From NCBI GenBank assembly GCA_014729665.1, contig WJJO01000349.1, positions 1 through 5,023 of the forward strand: a stretch of DNA of 5,023 nt, given 5' to 3'. The notes under the pieces are model-generated. The model had not been told where the DNA came from. It did not search any database and saw only the letters and a program-made list of their open reading frames with translations. The stretch's first letter is position 1. Each line of letters begins with the position of its first letter. The position numbers were made by a program, and so were the translations under genes. Origin of the DNA: Caldifarciminota bacterium. Lineage in GTDB: Bacteria; Hydrothermota; Tepidihabitantia; B3-TA06. This document shows positions 1 to 4,837 of this stretch, piece by piece.

Positions 1-471
1 GTCTTCGTCAACGGTTTCGACTCCGACGATCTCGGCATCGAAGTGAAGGGTATCGTCGTTTCCTAGACCGTTAATGAAATCATCGAGGTAAAACCATTTA
101 TAACCTATATCCCTTGGGAAGTAGTCGGCCGCAACCGTTATTGTGATGGAGGAAGAAACCTGATCCTCTTCTTCATCATCAGTCACATTACAAGTGATTG
201 TAAAAGAGCCGGCTTCGTAAGGCGCCTCCCAGACTATCTCGGACTCATCCGTGGGATCTTCAAAATCACCGCCTGTGGCTTCCCAGATGTAGATCAGATC
301 GTCCTCGTCTGCATCTGTTGCCGTACACGTGATGGCTACCATCTTCCCCTGGGTAACGAGTGTATCCGCCGTCAGACTGTCGATTACGGGCGGTTCGTTG
401 GATGTACATCCGGTAAGCCATACTCCGCCGATTATTAGTGTAGCTGTTAGCAGGATTAAACCTTTTTTCAT
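1..471 (-). CDS. Ig/PKD-like surface lipoprotein, 3' end missing
   Basis: This is an exported lipoprotein, probably anchored in a membrane and facing outward; its function is unknown. The reading frame is open from ATG at 471 to the window edge, giving 157 residues and no stop, so the C-terminus is missing. Residues 1-22 form a lipoprotein signal: MKKG, a hydrophobic stretch (5-19) and the lipobox LTGC with Cys22. The +2 residue is Thr, so there is no Asp inner-membrane retention signal. Residues 27-113 look like one beta-sandwich of Ig/PKD type: PPVIDSL opening, TATDADEDD, YIWEA, IVWEAP, GSFTITCNVTD, SSITITV. A second element follows, starting YFPRDIGYKWFYLDD (117-131), like the 'FPL..GN.W.Y' start of other bacterial lipoprotein domains. 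The protein is very acidic. The start is supported by AAAGGAG (476-482, minus strand) four bases upstream and by a good promoter. A decayed relative lies just upstream. I am confident of the lipoprotein call; the fold assignment is by pattern only. Confidence 0.88.
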   Translation of the reverse strand, partial: MKKGLILLTATLIIGGVWLTGCTSNEPPVIDSLTADTLVTQGKMVAITCTATDADEDDLIYIWEATGGDFEDPTDESEIVWEAPYEAGSFTITCNVTDDEEEDQVSSSITITVAADYFPRDIGYKWFYLDDFINGLGNDDTLHFDAEIVGVETVDED

Positions 472-503
472 GCCTCTCCTTTGGTTTGGTCGTTTGAAAT
501 GAC

Positions 504-546
504 AAATCAAGTATACGTTGATACGACAATCTGTCAAACTTGATTT
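504..546. repeat. 9-bp inverted repeat bracketing the lipoprotein promoter
   Basis: The arms AAATCAAGT (504-512) and ACTTGATTT (538-546) are perfect reverse complements, 25 bases apart. One arm overlaps the -10 hexamer and the other lies directly next to the -35 hexamer. The half-site centres are 34 bases apart, a little over three helical turns. This would suit a pair of operator half-sites, but chance is not excluded in an AT-rich stretch. No regulator gene is present in the window. Confidence 0.4.
510..537 (-). promoter_or_regulatory. Promoter of the lipoprotein gene
   Basis: Read on the minus strand, TTGACA (537-532) is followed by a 16-base spacer and TATACT (515-510), a near-perfect sigma70-type promoter. 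The predicted transcription start is near 503, giving a leader of about 32 bases with the ribosome site AAAGGAG at 482-476. A perfect 9-base inverted repeat, AAATCAAGT at 504-512 and ACTTGATTT at 538-546, brackets the promoter. Confidence 0.75.
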
Positions 547-795
547 TTACTCAATCACTTCAATCCGAACCGACCTGGTCTCCATGTCAACCGAGTTGCC
601 ACCGGCCTCGCATATGACCTCGTATTGACCCGGAGTATCAGGTGCAATCCAATGCGCCTGTTAGGTATCGGTATAATCGTTTGGAATCGATTGGAACTCA
701 ACGAAAGTGTCACCATCTGGAGCGCCCCATACAAACAACATCTTACCCGAACTCTTGATCACTTGACTAATAACAACTTGTAAATATCCTAGTAC
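547..795 (-). pseudogene. Decayed Ig-like domain gene, paralogue of the neighbouring lipoprotein
   Basis: Reading the minus strand in the frame that ends at TAA 549-547 gives protein-like sequence for about 80 codons, interrupted by one in-frame TAA at 663-661. Recognisable pieces are GKMLFVWGAPDGD, HWIAPDTPGQYEVICEA and RSVRIEVIE at the end. They line up with the lipoprotein at 1-471: GKM, LIYIWEATGGD, IVWEAPYEAGSFTITCNV and SSITITV. This therefore looks like the C-terminal Ig-like domain of a former second copy. There is no start codon, signal peptide or ribosome site, because the N-terminal part is lost where comEC begins. About 14 residues between GKM and the first Trp strand of the intact copy appear to be absent. 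The TAA could come from a single CAA-to-TAA change. The region is otherwise the 247-base gap between the lipoprotein promoter and comEC. I am fairly sure of the coding origin, less of the exact family. Confidence 0.62.
763..790 (+). promoter_or_regulatory. Possible comEC promoter
   Basis: TTGACT (763-768), a 16-base spacer and TATCCT (785-790) form a moderate sigma70-like match. The start of transcription would fall near 796-798, on top of the GTG start codon, so the message would be leaderless or almost so. This agrees with the absence of any Shine-Dalgarno sequence before 796. The match lies inside the decayed minus-strand gene and the -10 box fits only four of six bases, so it may be fortuitous. 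Confidence 0.35.
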
Positions 796-2838
796 GTGGA
801 ACTGCTGACCGGCAAACGCTTCCTTGCCCTGCGCTGCGCTGTGGTCATCGGCACAGGATGGGTGCTCGGACTCCTTCTCGATTTCTCATGGCTCTGGTGG
901 GGCGCCTTGGTTGCCGCAGGATTGAGCATGCTGCCTACAGTATTCGTATCGCCGAGATTCTTGTATATAGCCCTTTTCTCTTTTGCAGTATCGTACGGAC
1001 AACTATCCCTGCCTGTTCCTTTACCCGAAGACAACTACGGTAAAATCATCGAAATTGAGGCCAATGTTACCGGCTCCTCTGGGAGTTACACCGAACTGAG
1101 GATAACCTCGCCTGAGGAAATTAAAGGAAGAAAGGTGATGTGTTATCTAGAGGAAGATGAGGATTTGGGAACATTACTCCTGATAAAAGGGAAGTTACAG
1201 AAACTGAACTACCCGCGAAATCCCGGTGTACCGGACAGGAACAAACGCCTGGAACGGGAAGGATTCATAGGAAAGGTGAAACCTGATAAGGTTATCAAAC
1301 AGGATATACCAGGGGGTATACGCAAATGGCTGAACGACGTAAGGGCGTCGGTTATTACAAGATGCAAGGACCTCTTCGGCAGACAGGCTACGCTTTTTAC
1401 AGCCATCCTCCTGGGAGAACGGGCTGACTTATCCGATGAAATGTTCGTTAACCTCAAGCGGACCGGCACCTTACACATCCTGGCCGTCTCAGGCCTTCAC
1501 GTAGGTGTCCTTGTCGCATTCCTGTTCCTGCTCCTGCGGTTCGCTCACGTCCCAAGATTCCTGATTCTTCCGCTGCTGGCATTATCACTCGTGTTTTATA
1601 CCGCATTAGTAGGTCCGCGGCCATCGATTATCCGCGCATCGGTGATGAGCCTGTTTATAGCCGGAGGGTTTGTTTTTGAACGCAAGGTTTTGCCATTAAA
1701 CAGCTTAGCTATTGCGGCCCTGGTTCTGATGCTTGCCCAGCCCTCCCAGATACTAACCGCCGGATTTCAATTGAGTTTTTCAGCAGCATTCGGCATAATA
1801 CTTGCGGCAGGTTTCGTACACGAGGTATTAAATCCTCCACAATCGAAGAAATCTACAACCAGAAAGAGAAGACTCAACATACCCAAACCTGTATTGAAAT
1901 GGCTGATTTTGCCCCTGACGCTCTCGATTGCGGCTACTCTGTTCACAATGCCTTTTCTGGCTTTTCACTTCAATGAGGCCACCCTGGGGCCTGTTCTCGC
2001 CAATATTCCGGTCATACCGCTTGTTTCTTTGGCCCTGCCTTTAGGGCTCGTGATACTGATTATAAGCACTGCATGGCTTCCAGCAGCTCAAATACTGGGG
2101 TATTCGGTATCAGCCTTGCTTTGGCTGCTTGAGAAACTGCTTCAACTCCTGCCCGGAACCCTCTGGAAAACAGGACCTTGGCCTATTTTGTTGGTTGCAG
2201 GATTATTCCTAAGTGCATTATTGATTCATTCCGAAAGAAGAAAGAGATATCGCTTCAAGGCAGCTCTTGGAGTATTACTCATCGGGGCTAATCTCGGCGT
2301 TTGGCCCTGGGCATTATCCTCAAAGAAACCTGTAATTACCTTCCTTGATACCAGTCACGGCAACGTAACCTTACTCGAGTCCGACGGTTACAATATCTTG
2401 ATTAACCCGGGATCGAAGGCTGAATATACAGTTCCTAACTACTTGCATTCCTTAAACATACGCAGTATAAATTATCTGCTTTGCTTGTCTGAAAAAGCGG
2501 GTGATATCAGCGGTCTTGACCGAATCACGGAGGACTTCAACGTAAGGCATGTTGCTAAAGATTCTACACTCTCCCCTGCAGGTATGATCGCATTACCGTC
2601 ATGCACGTTAACCTACGACATCGCGAGAGAACCGTTCTATACGATATGGACAGACGCCAAAAGGATAAGACTCACTTCGGATAAGTTTCATTTTGATTCC
2701 ACCGCTCACCTAAACTACTTTCTCAACAAAAACGTGCAAGCTTTTGATTCTGAGAGTCTTATGTTCTCCAAAGGCATGTCGGATTCTGGAGACATCTGGA
2801 TCATCCGCGAACGTGGTGGTTTCCGATTGACTCTTTAG
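796..2838 (+). CDS. comEC: ComEC/Rec2 DNA-uptake channel with degenerate MBL-like domain
   Basis: ComEC is the inner-membrane channel that takes single-stranded DNA into the cytoplasm during natural transformation. The 680-residue protein has the family's domain order. Membrane segments fill about 14-70. An OB-fold-like DUF4131 region spans about 80-170, with the signature RNPGVPDRNKRLEREGFIG (141-159). The competence domain runs about 185-505, with LLGERADL (205-212), FVNLKRTGTLHILAVSGLHVG (start near 217), GPRPSIIRASVM (273-284) and GFQLSFSAAFGI (323-334). A shortened metallo-beta-lactamase-like tail spans 512-680. In the tail, the family's FLDVGQGDA is FLDTSHGNV (516-524) and the metal-binding THPHADH is LSEKAGD (564-570), so the histidines are gone and catalysis is unlikely. 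The family is usually 700-800 residues. The GTG start is the earliest possible because TAG lies in frame at 790-792. No ribosome site precedes it; GTG at 841 is an alternative. The stop codon lies inside a palindrome. Identity is very secure; whether DNA uptake still works is unknown. Confidence 0.93.
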   Translation: MELLTGKRFLALRCAVVIGTGWVLGLLLDFSWLWWGALVAAGLSMLPTVFVSPRFLYIALFSFAVSYGQLSLPVPLPEDNYGKIIEIEANVTGSSGSYTELRITSPEEIKGRKVMCYLEEDEDLGTLLLIKGKLQKLNYPRNPGVPDRNKRLEREGFIGKVKPDKVIKQDIPGGIRKWLNDVRASVITRCKDLFGRQATLFTAILLGERADLSDEMFVNLKRTGTLHILAVSGLHVGVLVAFLFLLLRFAHVPRFLILPLLALSLVFYTALVGPRPSIIRASVMSLFIAGGFVFERKVLPLNSLAIAALVLMLAQPSQILTAGFQLSFSAAFGIILAAGFVHEVLNPPQSKKSTTRKRRLNIPKPVLKWLILPLTLSIAATLFTMPFLAFHFNEATLGPVLANIPVIPLVSLALPLGLVILIISTAWLPAAQILGYSVSALLWLLEKLLQLLPGTLWKTGPWPILLVAGLFLSALLIHSERRKRYRFKAALGVLLIGANLGVWPWALSSKKPVITFLDTSHGNVTLLESDGYNILINPGSKAEYTVPNYLHSLNIRSINYLLCLSEKAGDISGLDRITEDFNVRHVAKDSTLSPAGMIALPSCTLTYDIAREPFYTIWTDAKRIRLTSDKFHFDSTAHLNYFLNKNVQAFDSESLMFSKGMSDSGDIWIIRERGGFRLTL

Positions 2839-2874
2839 GGCGATACGTGTATCGCCCCTACAATTCGTTTTTTT
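2838..2874 (+). terminator. REP-like palindrome at the comEC stop, possible terminator
   Basis: GGGCGATAC (2838-2846) and GTATCGCCC (2849-2857) are perfect 9-base arms around a 2-base centre. A run of seven T begins at 2868, about ten bases after the stem. The T-run is too far from the stem for a textbook intrinsic terminator, so efficiency is uncertain. The 'GGGGCGA...TCGCCCCTACA' style matches small dispersed palindromes (REP-like) that I know from many bacterial genomes; that is recall, not a search. The first G of the stem is the last base of the comEC TAG stop. Confidence 0.5.
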
Positions 2875-2883
2875 AATAGTACC

Positions 2884-2911
2884 TTGACTACCAGGCCTTC
2901 CCCCCTATAAT
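2884..2911 (+). promoter_or_regulatory. Strong promoter, probably of the tmRNA gene
   Basis: TTGACT (2884-2889), a 16-base spacer ending in CCCCCC and a perfect TATAAT (2906-2911) make this the best promoter in the window. The transcription start would be near 2918, giving a 5' leader of about 170 bases to be removed before the mature tmRNA end at 3090, as RNase P does for tmRNA precursors. A second TATAAT at 2994-2999 has no convincing -35 box at the right distance. It could be a weaker, closer promoter. Confidence 0.65.
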
Positions 2912-3009
2912 AGTATCAGCCTCAGAAATTAAGGCAGATCTTTGGAAAACCGGGTGTTTTGCATTACCTGTATCTTTGGTTCTCCGTTTGGGGTATAATT
3001 CGGGGTCCT

Positions 3010-3034
3010 CAGACAATTACGAAGTAATTGCCTG
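3010..3034. repeat. GAA-loop hairpin 1 in the tmRNA leader
   Basis: CAATTAC (3014-3020) pairs with GTAATTG (3024-3030) around a GAA triloop. Past one A-C mismatch, CAG (3010-3012) pairs with CTG (3032-3034). It lies in the presumed precursor leader of tmRNA, 17 bases before a second hairpin with the same loop. Confidence 0.5.
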
Positions 3035-3051
3035 GCTGATTACTCGGGTTC

Positions 3052-3080
3052 CCTGCAAAAACGTGAAACGTTTTTGTAGG
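3052..3080. repeat. GAA-loop hairpin 2 directly upstream of tmRNA
   Basis: CCTGCAAAAACGT (3052-3064) pairs with ACGTTTTTGTAGG (3068-3080) around a GAA triloop. This is a 13-pair stem with a single G-U pair, ending nine bases before the mature tmRNA 5' end. It is not a usual terminator, because its T-run is inside the stem. It may be a dispersed palindromic repeat or a processing or stability element of the tmRNA precursor. Confidence 0.55.
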
Positions 3081-3089
3081 ATTTATATT

Positions 3090-3444
3090 GGGGGCGAACG
3101 GCTTCGACGAAGTGTTAAGATGCGGAAGAGTGCATGGCGAGGAGCCCTCGTAATCTCGTAAAACCTTCGAGGGGAATAACAGCTGCCAATAACAGCTACG
3201 CTTTCGCTGCTTAATTAGCGGCGACGTCGGCTTTATGTTTTACCTGTTCGGCATAATGTCCGGTGGATAATCAGGGCGGGTGAAGCTTTCAGAACACCAT
3301 CGGCTGGAAGCGGATTTTTTAGATGGCTGGCTCCCAAGTGGCCGGTCACAGGGCAGCGAAGGAGCGAGACTTTAATCTGTGACTAACCATGTAGTACTCG
3401 ACCGTTGACCACTTCGGACGCGGGTTCGATTCCCGCCGCCTCCA
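3090..3444 (+). ncRNA. ssrA: Transfer-messenger RNA (tmRNA)
   Basis: tmRNA works with SmpB to rescue stalled ribosomes and tags the nascent chain for proteolysis. The 5' end GGGGGCG (3090-3096) pairs with CGCCTCC (3437-3443; one G-U), followed by discriminator A3444. The T arm is GCGGG-TTCGATT-CCCGC (3420-3436). Further landmarks are GGCTTCGACG near the 5' end, GTGCATGGCGAGG before pseudoknot 1, and GACTAACCATGTAGTACTCG near the 3' end, close to the Escherichia coli form. The tag frame ends GCC AAT AAC AGC TAC GCT TTC GCT GCT TAA (3185-3214), encoding ANNSYAFAA. If the GCT at 3182 is the resume codon, one more Ala is encoded. The usual YALAA tail is YAFAA here. CCA is not encoded (ATTTCACCA follows C3443), so it must be added after transcription. 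The one-piece RNA of about 355 bases is normal in size. A strong promoter lies upstream and an intrinsic terminator downstream. Confidence 0.97.
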
Positions 3445-3466
3445 TTTCACCATATGACGAATCCTT

Positions 3467-3492
3467 AAGCGCCCGAAAGGGCGCTTTTTTTT
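3467..3492 (+). terminator. Intrinsic terminator of the tmRNA gene
   Basis: AAGCGCCC (3467-3474), a GAAA tetraloop and GGGCGCTT (3479-3486) form a perfect 8-pair stem that runs into eight consecutive T (3485-3492). It sits 22 bases after the mature tmRNA 3' end and is a textbook Rho-independent terminator. The A-run at its left foot is only two bases, so it is mainly directional to the plus strand. Confidence 0.92.
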
Positions 3493-3499
3493 GGGTAAC

Positions 3500-3543
3500 A
3501 AAAAAGGGACAAAAGCAGGTCAAAAAGGGGACAGAAGCATGAA
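3500..3543. repeat. Imperfect 22-bp tandem repeat with GGGGACAG-type core
   Basis: Two adjacent units begin CAAAAAAGGGACAAAAGCAG (from about 3499-3500) and CAAAAAGGGGACAGAAGCAT (from about 3521) and match at about 18 of 22 positions. The core AAAAAGGGGACAGAAGC resembles short motifs that I recall near IS200-like or REP-associated tyrosine transposase genes and their remnants. No transposase is present here. The stretch 3493-3616 holds nothing else definite. Confidence 0.45.
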
Positions 3544-3620
3544 AAAAACCCTCAAAAGTAAGACACTTTGGAAGCTCTCAGCTGACGGAAGAAATGCTCC
3601 GTGCTATGGAAAAGATTTGA
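3543..3620 (+). pseudogene. Possible short gene remnant
   Basis: The frame after TGA at 3540-3542 reads 25 codons to TGA 3618-3620 and gives a protein-like ending: VRHFGSSQLTEEMLRAMEKI. There is no start codon with a ribosome site and no recognisable family. The amphipathic LTEEMLRAMEKI tail looks more like a real protein C-terminus than random sequence, which suggests debris of a lost gene next to the tandem repeat. The piece is short and the call is weak. Confidence 0.2.
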
Positions 3621-3644
3621 CTTCCTCTTCCCTGCCCCTATGAT
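3617..3644 (+). promoter_or_regulatory. Promoter of the first methyltransferase gene
   Basis: TTGACT (3617-3622), a 16-base spacer that is 15/16 pyrimidine and ends CCCC, and TATGAT (3639-3644) form a good sigma70-type match. An alternative -10 reading, GATAAT at 3642-3647, would need a 19-base spacer. The predicted start near 3651 leaves a leader of only about 12 bases, just enough to hold the GGAGG ribosome site at 3654-3658. Confidence 0.65.
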
Positions 3645-3662
3645 AATCTAAATGGAGGATTA

Positions 3663-4262
3663 ATGCACGACACTACCATGAAACAGTTCTGGAACGAAGA
3701 GTTTAAGAGAAACAAGGACCCGTGGACAGAACCGGACGAGGTTCTGGTAAAAGAGGTTGAAGGTATCAAGCCGGGCACGGTAATAGACATCGGCTCTGGT
3801 GAGGGTGCTAACGCCGTCTACCTGGCCCGGAAAGGCTGGCAGGTCACGGCATTCGACTACGCAGCCGAAGGCATCAAGACTGTTGAGAAGATGGCCGCAT
3901 CGAAGAACGTCGAGTTAAAAACCATCGTAGGTGACATCCTGGATTATCAGTTTAAAGAGAGTTACGATCTGGTTCTGGTTGCCCATCTTCATCTCGGACC
4001 AGATGAGAGACCTTTGATGTTGGCAAACACTGCAAAGGCCCTTGCTCCGGGCGGGACATTAATCTTCATCGGTGTTGAGCCGTACGAGGGCATGGACGCC
4101 TCGTACAAGGACCAGTTCGCGCCTACGGACGAAATTGCCGGTATCATAGGCAAGATTGCAGGTATTAAGATCGAGAAGGCCGAGACGATACATCGAGTGA
4201 TCTCCTACCCCGGAGGCTCCGAAGAGGTGGACAGTATCCTGATAAGGGCGACCCGTATTTGA
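3663..4262 (+). CDS. Class I SAM-dependent methyltransferase (Methyltransf_25/TehB-like)
   Basis: This is a cytoplasmic methyltransferase that uses S-adenosylmethionine; its substrate cannot be read from the sequence. The 199 residues cover the whole Rossmann-like fold and match the usual length of this small group. An N-terminal FWNEEFKRNKDPWTEPDEVLV (starting at 9) is typical of TehB/thiopurine-methyltransferase-like proteins. Motif I is VIDIGSGEG (40-48), the acidic end of strand 2 is VTAFDYA with Asp65, motif II is VGDILDY with Asp91, and then come YDLVLVAHLHL (101-111) and LAPGGTLIFIG (127-137). There is no extra domain, signal or membrane segment. ATG at 3663 has GGAGG four bases upstream; ATG at 3678 is possible but has no close ribosome site. 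It has its own promoter, and 65 bases separate it from the nitroreductase gene with no terminator between, so read-through is likely. The fold is certain; the specific name is not. Confidence 0.9.
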   Translation: MHDTTMKQFWNEEFKRNKDPWTEPDEVLVKEVEGIKPGTVIDIGSGEGANAVYLARKGWQVTAFDYAAEGIKTVEKMAASKNVELKTIVGDILDYQFKESYDLVLVAHLHLGPDERPLMLANTAKALAPGGTLIFIGVEPYEGMDASYKDQFAPTDEIAGIIGKIAGIKIEKAETIHRVISYPGGSEEVDSILIRATRI

Positions 4263-4280
4263 TATATTATACGTATCCGG

Positions 4281-4308
4281 TTGACACCTTCACCTTCTCC
4301 CCTATTGT
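4281..4308 (+). promoter_or_regulatory. Promoter of the nitroreductase gene
   Basis: A perfect TTGACA (4281-4286) is followed by a 16-base spacer, 15/16 pyrimidine and ending CCCC, and TATTGT (4303-4308), which matches the -10 consensus at four of six bases. Transcription would start near 4315, giving a leader of about 13 bases with AAGGAGG at 4317-4323. The style is nearly the same as that of the promoter before the methyltransferase gene. Confidence 0.6.
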
Positions 4309-4327
4309 ATAAAAACAAGGAGGTATA

Positions 4328-4837
4328 ATGGATACAATGAATGCTATATTCACCCGCAGGAGCATCAGAAAATACACCGGGCAACCTGTCTCAGATGAGT
4401 TAATCCAGACTCTTCTGCGTGCCGCAATGGCCGCGCCCTCTGCAGGCAACCAGCAGCCGTGGCACTTTGTGGTGGTTGCCGATCACGATATCATGGATAA
4501 GGTCACGGAGTTCCACCCTCATGCAGGGATGCTTACCGAAGCGCCTTTGGCCATTCTTGCCTGCGGCGATCCAACGGTGGAGAAGTTCGAAGGCCGCTGG
4601 CCCCTGGACTGTTCTGCAGCGACCGAGAACCTGCTTCTCGCCGCTCACGCTAAAGGCCTTGGTGCCGTGTGGCTGGCAATATATCCTGTTCCCGAAAGGA
4701 TTGCAGGCATGAGGGATCTGTTGGGTATTCCAGAGCAAGTTGTACCGTTCTGCCTTGTCTCGATCGGCTATCCGGCAGAGGAAAAGAAGCCTGAAGACAG
4801 ATTCAATCCAGAAAGGGTGCATAATAATAAGTGGTAG
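4328..4837 (+). CDS. Small FMN-dependent nitroreductase-family protein
   Basis: Members of this flavin family use NAD(P)H to reduce nitro compounds, quinones or other small molecules, and they work as dimers in the cytoplasm; the natural substrate here is unknown. The 169-residue protein has the full family pattern. RRSIRKYTGQPV (10-21) supplies the basic residues that contact the FMN phosphate. LLRAAMAAPSAGNQQPWHFVVV (starting at 29) is the classic FMN-binding signature, and APLAILACGD (72-81) follows. DCSAATENLLLAAHAKGLGAVW (starting at 94) forms the core helix and glycine turn, and VPFCLVSIGYPAEEKKPEDRF (starting at 139) is the C-terminal strand with the 'iGyP.E' ending. The length is normal for the short subgroup; no ferredoxin domain or tail is attached. 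ATG at 4328 has AAGGAGG four bases before it, whereas ATG at 4337 would be 13 bases away. The stop overlaps the next gene's GTG start by seven bases. Confidence 0.95.
   Translation: MDTMNAIFTRRSIRKYTGQPVSDELIQTLLRAAMAAPSAGNQQPWHFVVVADHDIMDKVTEFHPHAGMLTEAPLAILACGDPTVEKFEGRWPLDCSAATENLLLAAHAKGLGAVWLAIYPVPERIAGMRDLLGIPEQVVPFCLVSIGYPAEEKKPEDRFNPERVHNNKW

Noticed and set aside
266..529. 87-codon minus-strand frame
   Set aside because: It lies in another frame on the same strand as the lipoprotein, whose signal peptide, ribosome site and promoter are convincing. Its translation is rich in Arg, Tyr and Asn with no family pattern, so it is a shadow.
789..1478. Minus-strand frames at 789-1034 and 1209-1478
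   Set aside because: Both are antisense to the well-supported comEC coding sequence and show low-complexity, Ser/Arg/Pro-rich translations without ribosome sites.
3083..3089. TATATT just before the tmRNA as a -10 box
   Set aside because: Transcription would start near 3096, inside the acceptor stem, so it could not make a functional tmRNA.
2976..3161. 61-codon plus-strand frame
   Set aside because: It runs through the leader hairpins and into the tmRNA 5' domain, has no ribosome site and no protein-like pattern.
3445..3452. TTTCACCA read as an encoded tmRNA 3' CCA
   Set aside because: The acceptor stem pairs fully with CGCCTCC ending at 3443 and the discriminator is A3444. Using the later CCA would leave four unpaired extra bases, so the CCA is more likely added after transcription.
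3539..3643. 34-codon ATG frame beginning MKKTLKSKT
   Set aside because: It starts inside the tandem repeat, has no proper ribosome site, and ends inside the methyltransferase promoter. Its composition does not suggest a real small protein.
4400..4822. 140-codon minus-strand frame
   Set aside because: It is antisense to the nitroreductase, whose FMN-binding signatures are clear. The long open frame is a side effect of codon bias.
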